In this document: positions 16,070 to 26,700 of the stretch, piece by piece
Position numbering within the stretch: the first letter of the stretch is position 1
Layout of the letters: every line of letters starts with the position of its first letter
Assembly (NCBI GenBank): GCA_026671195.1
Contig: JAPOHD010000022.1
Span: forward strand, 1 to 64,000
From: Draconibacterium aestuarii
GTDB taxonomy: Bacteria > Bacteroidota > Bacteroidia > Bacteroidales > Prolixibacteraceae
Direction of reading: 5' to 3'
Length of the DNA stretch: 64,000 bases
Program-made: the position numbers and the translations under genes
Notes under the pieces: model-generated
What the model saw: only the letters and a program-made list of their open reading frames with translations
Databases searched by the model: none
What the model was told of the DNA's origin: nothing

Positions 16070-18616
16070 ATGAATATAAAAGACACTTTTAAATCCACTA
16101 AAAACCTATTTTGGGGAATTTCGGTACTATTACTCATTTTAATGGCTGTAATGAGTCAATCCTCAGGCAGCAGTGGCGATGAATATGTCAACTACGATCA
16201 TTCAGAATTTGTCTACAATTATTATAAAACATTTGGACAAGACACTACTGCTCTTAACACGCCCAAAACAAAGCTCAAATATTATGGACAAGCCTTTGAC
16301 AACATGACATATGTAATTAACCGATGGTTTAATATTGGTAATTACTACGAATCAAGACACTTATTAAATTCGATATCAGGGTGGCTTCTGATTCTTTTTA
16401 CTGGCTTAGCTGCCTCTCTTGTTTTTGGTTGGCAAGCTGGGATACTTACTTTATTATTAATGTTCTTCTCTCCTTTGATTTTAGGGCACTCTTGGAACAA
16501 TCCTAAAGATATACCTTTTGCCTTTACCTACACCTTTACGCTCTACTTTTTGATCAGGTTTCTAATAGAACTACCAAAACGAAAAGTTAGTACGTTAATT
16601 TTCCTTGGATTTGGAATTGCAGCTTCAATAAGTATCAGGATAGGTGGATTGATCCTTATACCATACATATTTCTTTTTACCGGACTCCATTATATCACTA
16701 AAAAGAGTTTTTATACAAAAATGGGATTCAACCATGCATTTAAAACAATTCTAATTCTAACAGGAGTATCTATTATCGGCTATGGAGGTGGACTATTGCT
16801 CTGGCCATATGCACTGGAAGGACCACTTAAAAATCCCATTGATTCATTGCAGCAAATGACCAATTTCGAGGTTGGATTAAACCAATTATTCGAGGGAGAA
16901 ATTCAGTTATCACAAAATATCTCCTGGTATTATGGAATAAAATACATTTTTATAAAATCTCCCTTAATTATTACAGTAGGAGCTTTCTTGTTTATTGCTC
17001 TTGCAGTATTTCGGAAAGACTTAAAGCACAAATACATATTTTTCTCCTTATTACTTTTTGCGTTTATATTTCCTATTGCCTACACCATCTATAAAGACTC
17101 AAATTTGTACGGAGGTTGCCGACATCTCCTATGGACGTATAGCCCTATCGTTATACTTGCCGCCGGCGGTTTCGATTTCTTCCTGAAAAAAGAAAACAAA
17201 TATATTAAATACGGAACCATCGCAGTTATTGCGATACTATTATTCCATCCTGTTAAACATACCTTTAAAAATCATCCCCTCCAATATGTTTATTACAACC
17301 AATTAGTAGGTGGAACCAAAGGTGCGTACGGCAATTACGAAATGGATTATTATTACCACAGCCTTAGAGATGGTGCTGATTGGCTGATTGACAACGAACT
17401 GGGAGATGATTCAATCATAATAGCCACCAATCACAGTCGTATTACAGAATATTATTTTAGAAATTACCCTCAGGTAAAAGTTATTTACAGTCGGTTTTAC
17501 GAAAAAGGGAAAGAAGACTGGGACTATGCTATTTGGGCAAATACACATATTACACCTCTTCAATTAGAAAAGGGTTACTGGCCTCCTAAAAAAACAATCT
17601 ACACCATGGATGTAGATGGAGTGCCAGTTGGCGCAGTGGTTAAACGAATTTCGGATGAAGATTTAAAAGGTTTTGAAGCACTGAAAAAAAACAAAAGAAC
17701 GGAAGCAAAAAATCACTTTAAAAACTTTCTGGAAATATATCCTGAAAATGAAGAAGTTTTAGAGGGCTATGCCCGTATAATGCTTCAGGAACGAAAACTT
17801 GATTCCACTCTTATATATGCTGATAGTTCAATAATTTATAATCCGCGACAAATTGGCGCCTGGCTTTTAAAGACTTCGGCACTAAACACTCAAAAGAAAT
17901 ATTCTGAAGCCCTTTCAGCCAGCAATGAGATGCTAGAGATAAAAGATGATTTTGCGGAAGGACAATTTCAGAAAGGATTTGCATTAAAAAACCTGAACAA
18001 ACCCAATGAAGCTCTGAAAGCATTTCAAAAGGCTACTGCGTATAAAAAAGAATATTACCAGGCGATGATTCAAATGGGCGAAATTCTAATGAACTACAAA
18101 AATTACAAAAAGGCAATTCCAATTTACGATCAGATACTGAAATATAAAGAGAATGATTTGTATGCCACGGTTTGTAAGGCCAAATGCAATCACCTTCAAA
18201 AGGACAATATTGAAGCCGAAAAATTGCTTAATACCATTTCGGAAAGGAATCAACGAAATTTTGAAGTTGTAAAAGCAAAATGCAGAATAGCGATGGGTAA
18301 AAACGATATGAATAGTGCCGGGACTTATTTAAATATGGCCCGAAATATTAATAACAATGCAGAGCTATTTGTTTTACGTGGAATGTATGTAATGCGACAA
18401 AACAGAGCTGATTTGGCAAAACAATATTTTGAGAAAGCAAAAGAACTTGATCCCACAAACCGTGAAGCACAAGACTTATTAAAATCAATTCAAACAAAAT
18501 CCACTACTGTTGCTGCATCACAAAATACAACGTCAGAACCGAAACAACAACAATCAATCATGTTTCAGAAACCAAAACCAAAGAAAACCAGTCCTATTAC
18601 TATCCCAGCCAAATAA
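16070..18616 (+). CDS. GT-C (PMT/ArnT-like) membrane glycosyltransferase fused to TPR repeats
   Basis: This protein is about 848 residues from the ATG at 16070; an in-frame TTG at 16061 is the alternative start. The N-terminal half (to about residue 395) has roughly ten transmembrane helices. A periplasmic loop right after TM1 carries GDEYVNYDHSEF, with the acidic pair expected of GT39-type enzymes, and NNPKDIPFAFTY resembles a conserved PMT loop. From about residue 533 to 830 the protein is a run of TPR repeats (for example EALKAFQKATAYKKEYYQAM and LAKQYFEKAKELDPTNREAQ), ending in a low-complexity Gln/Lys/Pro tail. It probably transfers a sugar from a polyprenyl phosphate carrier; the TPRs may hold the protein acceptor (inference). 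Confidence 0.8.
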   Translation: MNIKDTFKSTKNLFWGISVLLLILMAVMSQSSGSSGDEYVNYDHSEFVYNYYKTFGQDTTALNTPKTKLKYYGQAFDNMTYVINRWFNIGNYYESRHLLNSISGWLLILFTGLAASLVFGWQAGILTLLLMFFSPLILGHSWNNPKDIPFAFTYTFTLYFLIRFLIELPKRKVSTLIFLGFGIAASISIRIGGLILIPYIFLFTGLHYITKKSFYTKMGFNHAFKTILILTGVSIIGYGGGLLLWPYALEGPLKNPIDSLQQMTNFEVGLNQLFEGEIQLSQNISWYYGIKYIFIKSPLIITVGAFLFIALAVFRKDLKHKYIFFSLLLFAFIFPIAYTIYKDSNLYGGCRHLLWTYSPIVILAAGGFDFFLKKENKYIKYGTIAVIAILLFHPVKHTFKNHPLQYVYYNQLVGGTKGAYGNYEMDYYYHSLRDGADWLIDNELGDDSIIIATNHSRITEYYFRNYPQVKVIYSRFYEKGKEDWDYAIWANTHITPLQLEKGYWPPKKTIYTMDVDGVPVGAVVKRISDEDLKGFEALKKNKRTEAKNHFKNFLEIYPENEEVLEGYARIMLQERKLDSTLIYADSSIIYNPRQIGAWLLKTSALNTQKKYSEALSASNEMLEIKDDFAEGQFQKGFALKNLNKPNEALKAFQKATAYKKEYYQAMIQMGEILMNYKNYKKAIPIYDQILKYKENDLYATVCKAKCNHLQKDNIEAEKLLNTISERNQRNFEVVKAKCRIAMGKNDMNSAGTYLNMARNINNNAELFVLRGMYVMRQNRADLAKQYFEKAKELDPTNREAQDLLKSIQTKSTTVAASQNTTSEPKQQQSIMFQKPKPKKTSPITIPAK

Positions 18617-18681
18617 ATTACGTATTTGCAAGGGAATAAATCAAACTGAATAACATAATATTACACATAGAGATTTAAAAA

Positions 18682-18710
18682 CCCCGGAGCCTCTGCTCCG
18701 GGGAAAAAAC
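18682..18710 (-). terminator. Terminator after sodA
   Basis: CCCCGGAGC/GCTCCGGGG (18682-18690 and 18695-18703) with loop CTCT is followed on the minus strand by TTTTTAAAT. On the plus strand only an A tract follows, so it mainly serves sodA. Confidence 0.8.
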
Positions 18711-18720
18711 CAAAAATCAA

Positions 18721-19320
18721 CTAACCTTTAAACCGCCTGGCGACTTCATCCCAGTTGATGAGATTCCAGAATGCATTCACATAATCCGGACGTCTGTTTT
18801 GGTAGTTCAGGTAATATGCATGTTCCCACACATCGATTCCAAGAATCGGAGTTCCCTGAACTTCGGCCACATCCATCAATGGATTATCTTGGTTGGGCGT
18901 TGATGAAACCACCAGTTTATTGTTTTGAAGAACCAACCATGCCCAACCTGAACCAAAGCGCGTTACCGCAGCTTTGGCGAAGACCTGCTGGAAATTTTCT
19001 ATAGTTTCGTATGAATCTTTTATCGCGTCTAATAATACTCCTTCCGGAGCTGGAGCACCTCCTGGTGCAATAACTTCCCAATATAAATTGTGGTTATAAA
19101 AACCACCCCCATTATTTCTTACAGCTACCGAATGTGACGATACTCCAATTAAAATATCTTCAATCGACTTTCCGGCCAACTCAGTTCCTTCAACTGCTGC
19201 ATTTAAGTTATTTGTATAAGCTGCATGATGTTTTGAATGATGAATTTCCATTGTTCTTGCATCAATGTGCGGCTCAAGCGCCGTGTAATTGTATCCTAAT
19301 TTTGCTAATTCAAATGCCAT
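18721..19320 (-). CDS. sodA: Superoxide dismutase, Mn type
   Basis: This 199-residue SOD starts at the ATG at 19320 (MAFELAKLGYNY). The start was chosen by alignment with the sodB product, and the 15 extra codons back to 19365 are rejected. Metal-site motifs are HHSKHHAAY, NNGGGFYNHNLYW and [20 protein letters not shown]. The GGG before FYNH and STPNQDNPLMD, with the second-sphere Gln, match the Mn enzyme rather than the Fe enzyme. It has a good promoter at 19363-19393 and its own terminator. It supplies metal-alternative superoxide defence alongside sodB. Confidence 0.93.
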   Translation of the reverse strand: MAFELAKLGYNYTALEPHIDARTMEIHHSKHHAAYTNNLNAAVEGTELAGKSIEDILIGVSSHSVAVRNNGGGFYNHNLYWEVIAPGGAPAPEGVLLDAIKDSYETIENFQQVFAKAAVTRFGSGWAWLVLQNNKLVVSSTPNQDNPLMDVAEVQGTPILGIDVWEHAYYLNYQNRRPDYVNAFWNLINWDEVARRFKG

Positions 19321-19362
19321 TTTTCTATTCTTTATAAGATTTAAATATATTTTATTCTTTAG

Positions 19363-19393
19363 CAAAAATATACGCTATTTAGAATTAATCCAA
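19363..19393 (-). promoter_or_regulatory. Promoter of sodA
   Basis: Minus-strand TTG (19393-19391), 20-nt spacer and TATTTTTG (19370-19363) match the consensus and lie 43 nt upstream of the chosen ATG, which also supports that start. Confidence 0.7.
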
Positions 19394-19619
19394 ATCTTTC
19401 GAAAATAAAACACATCAATATCCTTTATTGTTCATAGAGGGAACAAATTACCCGGCACATTCTCAAAATTAAATTATAGTTCCCGTTCCAAAGTGCGATT
19501 ATGAGCCAAAAGTAAGATTTCGGGATAATAATTTTTTTTTGTTATTTTTTTTATCTTCCAAACATGCACGCCCTTCTTTCTTTACAAATCAATTACCTTT
19601 ACTCCCATTTAAATAATAC

Positions 19620-20930
19620 ATGAACCGTAGCATCTTAAAATTAGCTATACCCAACATTATAAGTAACATTACAATCCCCTTACTGGGTCTTGTCGACCTG
19701 GCACTTATGGGACACCTTGATTCTGATGTTTATATTGGAGCCATTGCGCTGGGTGGAGTTATTTTCAATTTTATCTACTGGGGATTTAGTTTTCTACGAA
19801 TGAGTACCTCTGGTTTTACCGCACAAGCTTTTGGGGAAAAGAACAAGGCTGAAAGTATAACTATTCTCATTCGAGCCTTACTGCTTACAGGAATTATAAG
19901 TATGGGCATTCTTCTTTTTCAGGCTCCAATTGCCTGGGCGAGTTTTGAAGTAATTGGAGGTAGTCCGGAAGTGGAATCTTTGGCCAACGAATATTTTCGG
20001 ATCCGGGTTTGGGCAGCTCCGGCAGCACTCAGTTTATTTGTTTTTAGCGGGTGGTTTTTAGGCATGCAAAATGCCCGTTATCCAATGATAATTGCAATAG
20101 CCGTGAATGTTGTAAATATAATTCTAAGTGTATTCTTTGTGTTTGTTCTACACATGAATTCAAACGGTGTAGCGCTGGGAACAGCTATTTCGCAATATAT
20201 AGGTTTAGGTACAGCAATTGTATTATTGCTAAAAAAATACCGGCCACTAATATCCAAAGTAACCAAAGCCGGAATTATCGATGTAAAATTTATGAGCAGT
20301 TTTTTCAAAGTGAATTCCGACATTTTTATTCGTACACTGTGCATTATTATTGTATTCACTTTTTTTACATCGAAGTCGGCAAGTCAGAACGACACTATTC
20401 TTGCGGTTAATTCCATATTGATCCAGTTCTTGATGTTTTTCTCATTTTTTATTGATGGATTTGCATTTGCAGGTGAGGCCCTTGTAGGTAAATTTATTGG
20501 AGCCAAACAGATAGTAAATTTACAAAGAGTAGTAAAGTTACTGTTGTATTGGGGAGTGGTTTTAGCAATAGGCTTTACACTGATCTACCTTACAGGACTA
20601 AATACAATATTAAAACTACTGACTTCGCAAAATAACGTAATTGATGCTGCCCAACCGTACTTGTTTTGGATAATTCTGGTACCTATTGCCAGTATTGGTT
20701 CGTTTGTTTGGGACGGTATTTACATCGGAGCCACTGCATCGAGGCCCATGCGAAATAGTTTACTTTTTGCAACTTTTCTGATTTTTGCACCTATATATTA
20801 CTTTCTATATCCTTTATGGCATAACCACTCCCTGTGGCTGGGAATGTTACTCTTTATGTTTATGCGAGGGTTAATTCTGGCTATTTTATACCGAAACACA
20901 ATTCTCAAACCGCTTCAACAATCATTTTAA
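19620..20930 (+). CDS. MATE-family efflux transporter (DinF-like)
   Basis: This 436-residue protein has about 12 transmembrane helices in two related halves. The N-terminal LAIPNIISNITIPLLGLVDL and ALMGHL form the MatE signature of TM1, GGVIFNFIYWGFSFLRMSTSG corresponds to TM2, and GFAFAGEALVGKFIGAK repeats the signature in the second half. DinF-type MATE proteins export cationic drugs or toxic metabolites with Na+ or H+. The gene stands alone. A short hairpin, CGGATA-CAAA-TATCCG (20943-20958), follows without a clear T tract. The substrate is not predictable. Confidence 0.9.
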   Translation: MNRSILKLAIPNIISNITIPLLGLVDLALMGHLDSDVYIGAIALGGVIFNFIYWGFSFLRMSTSGFTAQAFGEKNKAESITILIRALLLTGIISMGILLFQAPIAWASFEVIGGSPEVESLANEYFRIRVWAAPAALSLFVFSGWFLGMQNARYPMIIAIAVNVVNIILSVFFVFVLHMNSNGVALGTAISQYIGLGTAIVLLLKKYRPLISKVTKAGIIDVKFMSSFFKVNSDIFIRTLCIIIVFTFFTSKSASQNDTILAVNSILIQFLMFFSFFIDGFAFAGEALVGKFIGAKQIVNLQRVVKLLLYWGVVLAIGFTLIYLTGLNTILKLLTSQNNVIDAAQPYLFWIILVPIASIGSFVWDGIYIGATASRPMRNSLLFATFLIFAPIYYFLYPLWHNHSLWLGMLLFMFMRGLILAILYRNTILKPLQQSF

Positions 20931-21011
20931 TATTCTTAAACCCGGATACAAATATCCGTGCCCCGATTAAAACGATAGAAACACTAATCTTTCTTGTTCG
21001 CTTTTTACAGA

Positions 21012-21314
21012 TCAGTTGATTGTGCGCAAATTTTTACGAATTTCTTCCTCAATCTTTCTCTGATCCATTTTTCGTTTAATGGTTAGAACTGAATCTCTGG
21101 AATAAGTACTCTGCTCTGTGTCACCCATTTTGTTGAATACTTTCGAAAGTGCTGTTATTGATGGCAGATGCAAATCTTGTTTCTGAAGTACTAACTTAAA
21201 CTCATGAACAGCTTCTTTTAAAAATCCTAGCTTGGTAAGCTCAATACCGCGCCTGTAATGCTCTTCTGCGTCAACATTTGGATAAAAAAAGAAAAATTTC
21301 GAATTTTCTATATT
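21012..21314 (-). pseudogene. Remnant of a TPR protein gene
   Basis: A minus-strand frame is open from a stop at 21317-21315 to the TGA at 21014-21012. It encodes EEHYRRGIELTKLGFLKEAV and HEFKLVLQK, followed by a charged helix near the C-terminus (KRKMDQRKIEEEIRKN). This is a convincing TPR plus coiled tail, but there is no ATG, GTG or TTG before the repeat. The upstream part of the gene seems lost, and TTT-rich sequence precedes the repeat. I read it as a 3' fragment of a decayed gene; a frameshifted start cannot be excluded. Confidence 0.6.
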
Positions 21315-21373
21315 TCACCACTCTGTCAGCCTTAAAGCTACCATCTCCCCTCGACACGGGAGAAAAAGCGGAA

Positions 21374-21394
21374 CCCCGAGGCAAAGCCACGGGG
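21374..21394. repeat. Nested palindrome, possible terminator
   Basis: CCCCG-A-GGC-AAA-GCC-A-CGGGG forms a two-part stem 34 nt past the stop of the SGNH hydrolase gene. On the minus strand a T-rich run comes about 8 nt later, so it may terminate that gene or be an interspersed palindrome. Confidence 0.45.
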
Positions 21395-21427
21395 AATTAT
21401 TCAGATTGAATTAAATATTATCTTATT

Positions 21428-22186
21428 TTATGCACCAACCGCTTTTAGCCAGGCTTCGGCCATAAGCTGTGCCCCTGCCATTGATGGATGCACTCCGTCT
21501 CCGGTCCAGTAGGTTCCGGGAGCATGTTTTATAGCTTCGTCGAAAACTTTTTGATAAGGCACCCAAATTGTATTAAACTCATCTGAGATACGTTTTGCGG
21601 CAGCCTGGTATTTTTTCATTGGTTCAACCCAGGTTTCATCAACCGCTTTTGTTTCCAACACATAAAAAGGTTCGCAAAGCACCAGCTTAATATTAGGCAA
21701 GGATTTTAAAGTACGTTTTAATAGTGCACGGTAATCGTTTTCATAAATTTCAACGGTTCCGTCGTATTTACCGTTTCGTTTGTGCCAATAATCATTTACA
21801 CCAATTAATATACTCAGCACTTCCGGATTCAAATCCAAACAATCTTTCTCCCACCGTTCATCCAATTGAAAAACTTTGTTACCACTAATTCCGCGGTTGT
21901 ATATTTTTATGTTTTTCTCGGGCATGGCATTCAAAAGGTTCGCGGCAGCTAAAAAAGCATAACCTCCTCCAAAAGAGCCACCTCTGTTTGGCGATTCATT
22001 TTCCCTGTCACGACCGGCATCTGTTATCGAATCTCCCTGAAACAGAATGATATCTTCGGAATTAAAAACTAATTTATTTCGTGTTTCTGAAGAGGAGATA
22101 CTAGCCGACACTATTCCCGGGATGGATGACAAAGCTGCTACCCCTACTGTTGATTTCAAGAGAAATTTTCTACGATTAAGGTTCAT
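21428..22186 (-). CDS. SGNH/GDSL-family secreted esterase
   Basis: This 252-residue protein has a twin-arginine-like signal (NRRKFLLKSTVGVAALSS), suggesting Tat export. The SGNH blocks are in order: FQGDSITDAGRD (nucleophile Ser), RGISGNKVFQL (Gly), LIGVNDYW (Asn) and TGDGVHPSMAGAQL (catalytic Asp and His). These enzymes remove acetyl or acyl groups, often from polysaccharides; with a xylose operon in the same window, acetyl-xylan side chains are a plausible but unproven substrate. The gene is monocistronic and starts at the ATG at 22186. Confidence 0.9.
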   Translation of the reverse strand: MNLNRRKFLLKSTVGVAALSSIPGIVSASISSSETRNKLVFNSEDIILFQGDSITDAGRDRENESPNRGGSFGGGYAFLAAANLLNAMPEKNIKIYNRGISGNKVFQLDERWEKDCLDLNPEVLSILIGVNDYWHKRNGKYDGTVEIYENDYRALLKRTLKSLPNIKLVLCEPFYVLETKAVDETWVEPMKKYQAAAKRISDEFNTIWVPYQKVFDEAIKHAPGTYWTGDGVHPSMAGAQLMAEAWLKAVGA

Positions 22187-22382
22187 AAGTAATTGATTTT
22201 ATTATGGTGATAAAGCTAATAAATACATTTGAAGTCAAGCTAAGGAAGTTTCAAAATATCCTCAAATTGAGGTAAAACCTAACCTATTATATAAAGTGTA
22301 TCGCAAAAAGATGAAGAAGGACGTATTGCATTTCGAACCAACAAACCTAACGAAGTGGCTTTAACAGCCATTTTCAGAAACG

Positions 22383-23780
22383 CTATTCTGTCCAACCTCC
22401 GCCAAGACTTTTATACAACAATACCAACGATTTAAGTTCATCGCGTCTCGCATTGTTCAGCTGAATTTCTGCATCAAAAAGATTACGTTGGGCATCCAAC
22501 AAATCCAGGTAACCAATAACACCATTAAGATACTGTAGTCCGGCCAGTTTCTGATACTCACGTGTAGCCCGTTCTAAAGTAGCAATGGCTTTGTAAACAT
22601 CTTTCCTTTTCCGAAAGGTAACTATGGCATTGTTTGCTTCCTGAAAAGCCTGCAATACAGTACGTTGATAACGATATATCTCCTGCTCGTACTGTGCTTC
22701 GGCAACTCTTTGTCTGTTTTTCAATTTTCCTGCGGCAAACAAGGGAGTTAATATATCGCCTGCAACTGTCCAAAATGGAGATTTTAATAACTCACTCAAA
22801 TCTTCATGCACAAATCCATACTCTCCGGTTAATGCCAATCGTGGAAATCTGTTGGTGGTAGCCATCCCAACCATTGCATTAGCTGCAACAAGGTTTTGCT
22901 CGGCCTCTCTAATATCAGGTCTTCTTTTTAGCAACTCTGAAGGTAATCCAGTTGGGAGCTTAGCCGGAATATCCTGTTCAGCCAGGGATTTTCCTCTATT
23001 TATATTCGTTTCATATTTACCCAATAATAAAGCCAACTGATTTTGTGCAATCTGAATTCTTTTTTCCAGATCAGGCACCAGCGTCATTGTTTTAGCCAGT
23101 TCAACACGCGCCTGCTGAACTGATGTTTCGGAGGTTAGCCCCCCCTGAAAGCGCAAATCTGCAAGTCGAACTCCTTCTTGACGCAATTGCATGGTTTGTT
23201 TAACGATTCGAAGTTCATCATCTAAAGCAATCAGTGTAAAATATACATCGGCTACATCGGCAATTATACTAAGTTGGACGGCTCTGCGTGCCTCATTCGT
23301 TGCCAGGTAATCTGCAAGTGCAGCCTCTTTACCCCATCTTATGTTCCCCCAAAGATCGAGTTCCCAGCTTAATGAGGCATTCACCTCGAACTCTTGAGAT
23401 AAGACCTTGTTGTTTCCTCCCGGATTTTCACCTTCTTTTTCACCGTATATCTCTGCTTCTATCTGAGGGAACATATCGGCATCAGCAATTCGCTTAGCAG
23501 CCATATACTGCTTCAATCGCGCTATCGAGAGTTGAATATCCTTGTTATTTTCAAGTGCTTCCTGAATGAGATTTTGTAAAACAGTATCCGTGTATAACTC
23601 CCACCAGTTTACGTCTGCAATGGTAAGCGAATCAGTACTCAATACCTCTATTTTATCGGGTAATCCAAGTTCCGGTCTAACATATTCTTTACCGATCTTA
23701 CATGAAGTTACAAACAATAACCAGCTGCTAATAAAAAGCAAACCAAACACAATATATCTTGTTCTTTTCATTTTCCTCAT
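22383..23780 (-). CDS. RND efflux outer-membrane factor (NodT/OprM lipoprotein)
   Basis: This 465-residue TolC-type protein has a lipobox at FVTSC (Cys27). Two repeated OEP domains follow, with long helices (VQLSIIADVADVYFTLIALD, AEQNLVAANAMVGMATTNRF) and the family signature NRFPRLALTGEYGF. It forms the trimeric outer-membrane exit duct of the pump. It is the last of three genes and begins 1 nt after the stop of the inner-membrane transporter gene. The start is the ATG at 23780, with a second Met at residue 4. Confidence 0.93.
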   Translation of the reverse strand: MRKMKRTRYIVFGLLFISSWLLFVTSCKIGKEYVRPELGLPDKIEVLSTDSLTIADVNWWELYTDTVLQNLIQEALENNKDIQLSIARLKQYMAAKRIADADMFPQIEAEIYGEKEGENPGGNNKVLSQEFEVNASLSWELDLWGNIRWGKEAALADYLATNEARRAVQLSIIADVADVYFTLIALDDELRIVKQTMQLRQEGVRLADLRFQGGLTSETSVQQARVELAKTMTLVPDLEKRIQIAQNQLALLLGKYETNINRGKSLAEQDIPAKLPTGLPSELLKRRPDIREAEQNLVAANAMVGMATTNRFPRLALTGEYGFVHEDLSELLKSPFWTVAGDILTPLFAAGKLKNRQRVAEAQYEQEIYRYQRTVLQAFQEANNAIVTFRKRKDVYKAIATLERATREYQKLAGLQYLNGVIGYLDLLDAQRNLFDAEIQLNNARRDELKSLVLLYKSLGGGWTE

Positions 23781-23781
23781 T

Positions 23782-26700
23782 CTATTTTCTTTTTGCCATT
23801 CCTGACTTAAACCACTTCTCTTTTACTTTGTAGGTAAGTACAAAAAAGAAAGGAACAAGTACAATTCCAACAGATATCGCCACAAGCATTCCAAAAAATA
23901 CTCCGGTTCCGATAGAATGACGTCCGGCTGAACCGGGACCACTTGCCAAAACCATTGGTAACATTCCCAGTATAAAAGCCAGCGAAGTCATTACAATTGG
24001 GCGAAAACGTAACCTGCCGGCCTGTAAAGCTGCTTCAACTACATCAACTCCTTTATCAACTTCAACTTTTGCAAATTCAACAATAAGAATAGCATTTTTA
24101 GCTGCCAATCCAATAAGTGTTACCAAACCAATCTGGAAATAAATATTGTTATCTAAACCGAAAACCCAAATGCCTGCAAAAGCTCCTAATGCAGCTACCG
24201 GTAACGATAGTAATACTGCCACAGGCACCAACCAACTTTCATATTGTGCCGCCAAAAAAAGAAACACGAATAAAAAAACCAGTGCCATAACATATCCGGT
24301 TTGCCCACCGGCCTTTTTTTCCTGGTAGGATAAACCACTCCAATCGTATCCAATATTATCGGGAAGCTTTTCTTTAATAATATCTTCAAGAATATTCATG
24401 GCTTCGCCCGAACTATACCCACTGGCCGGAGTACCACGTATTATTGTGGAAGAAAACATGTTGTAACGTTTTATGCTGCCAGGTCCGGTTGAATAAGACG
24501 TTTCTCCTACTGCTGTTAAGGGTATCATTGCGCCATCGCTGCCACGCACATAAAAAAGTCCAAGTTTGTTTTGGTTTGCCCGATAAGGCTTATCGGCCTG
24601 AATATAAACCTTGTAAATGCGGTTAAACATATTAAAATCGTTTACATACACCGATCCCAGAAATGCTTTCATTGTTGAAAATACATCTGCTAATGGCACA
24701 CCCAGCATCTTTACCCGGTCGCGGTTTACATCAAAAAATAATTGAGGAATTTCTGCCTGTAAACTTGATGAAACATTATTTAATCCGCTGTGCTGAGATG
24801 CATAATACATCAAGGTATCTGTTGCGTCAACCAGGTTCTCAAGACTTGCACCGGACTTTGCCTGTAACTGTAGTTCTATACCTCCCGAAGTTCCTAATCC
24901 CGGAATTACAGGCGGTTTATTAAAATAAAAACGTGCTTCCGGAACAGCATGTAATACTTCTCTGGCTTCGTCGATGACCGATTGTAAACTCATATCCTTA
25001 CTACGCTCATCCCAGGGTTTCAGAGTCACCGTTAATTCTGCACGCGATTGATTGGTTCCAACCCGTGGACTGGTTCCGGCAATACTTTGTACGTAATCTA
25101 CTGCCGGATGATTTACGAAATACTCAACCACTTTATTGGTTACTAAACGTGTTCGTTCAAGTGTAGCGCCTTCGTTTAGTTCTACCTCCACAACAAAAAA
25201 ACCCTGGTCTTCTTCCGGAATAAAAGATGTTGGTATTACCCTGGCCAATATAAATATCAGAATCAAAATCATTCCAAACCCGGCCATCATTCGTTTTGGA
25301 TTTTTTATTGCTTTGCTGATAAATCCCGTATACTTGTTATTTCCGGCATCAAGCCAGTTATTAATTTTTTGAAACACAAAGTTACTGCCTTGTTCTGGCT
25401 TCAGAATGATGGCACACATTGCAGGACTCAAGGTTAAAGCAACTAGTGTTGATATTAAAACGGAGACAACTATGGTAACAGAAAACTGGCGATAAAGCTC
25501 ACCGGTAATTCCCGATAGAAAACTTACCGGGACAAAAACTGCTGCCAATACAAGCGACGTTGTAATTAATGCTCCCGACAAATTCTTCATAGCTTTGTGC
25601 GTTGCCTCGCGTGCATTTAATTTTTCATCATGCATTATCTGAATTACTGCCTCAACCACAACAATAGCATCGTCAACAACAATACCAATCGATAATATTA
25701 ATCCAAGCAGAGTAAGTATATTGAGCGAAAACCCCAGGGCTAACATAAATCCAAATGTTCCTATCAATGAAATGGGAACAGCAATTAATGGGATCAAAGT
25801 TGATCTCCAGTTTTGAAGTGAAAGAAACACTACCAGCACAACCAATAACAAGGCCTGAAACAACGTTTTATATACTTCGTTAATCGATGCTTTTATATAA
25901 CTGGTCATATCAAAAGGAATCAAATAATCGAGTCCTTCGGGAAAATTCTGACTAATTTCTGCCATTGCTTCTTTTACAGCATCGGCAACATCAACTGCAT
26001 TTGATCCCGGCAACAAATAAATAGCCAACATTGCTGTATTACCGCCGTTTATCGCACTTTCTTGTGAATAGGATGAAGATTCCAACGACACATCTGCCAC
26101 ATCGCGCATTCGAATTATTGTGCCGTCATTTGCAGCTCGAATCACAATTTGTTCGAAGTCGGAAACTGTTTCCAAACGTCCTTTTGTTGAAATCGGTAAG
26201 GTCACATCCAAATCATTCATGGGTTGTAAACCAAGTTCTCCAGCTGCTGATTCGCGGTTCTGGTCTTTCAACGCATCCTGTAAATCTTTTACGGTTAAAC
26301 CAAAGCTTGCGAGTTTATCGGGTTGCACCCAGATTCGCATGGCATAATAACGGCTCCCCCGGTTTGAGACTCTTCCAACCCCCGGAATACGTCGCAAAAC
26401 ATCGAGTACATTAATTGTAGCAAAATTACTCAGATAGATTTCATCAAACTTACTTTCATCAGACACCAAACAAATGGTCATCAATTGGCTCGACGATTGT
26501 TTCTCTACTTTTAAACCATTCTGTACAACTTCGGCCGGGAGTCGTGATTCGGCAAGTTTTACGCGGTTTTGAATCTCAATGGCTGCCAGATCAGCATTTA
26601 CGCCAACATCGAAGGTAACATTAACAGAAACACCTCCAGAATTGGAACTGCTTGATTCCATATATATCATTCCGGGTGTGCCGTTCAATTCCTGTTCGAT

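Noticed and set aside
19321-19365. 15-residue N-terminal extension of SodA
   Set aside because: Alignment with the other SOD and the promoter position favour the ATG at 19320.
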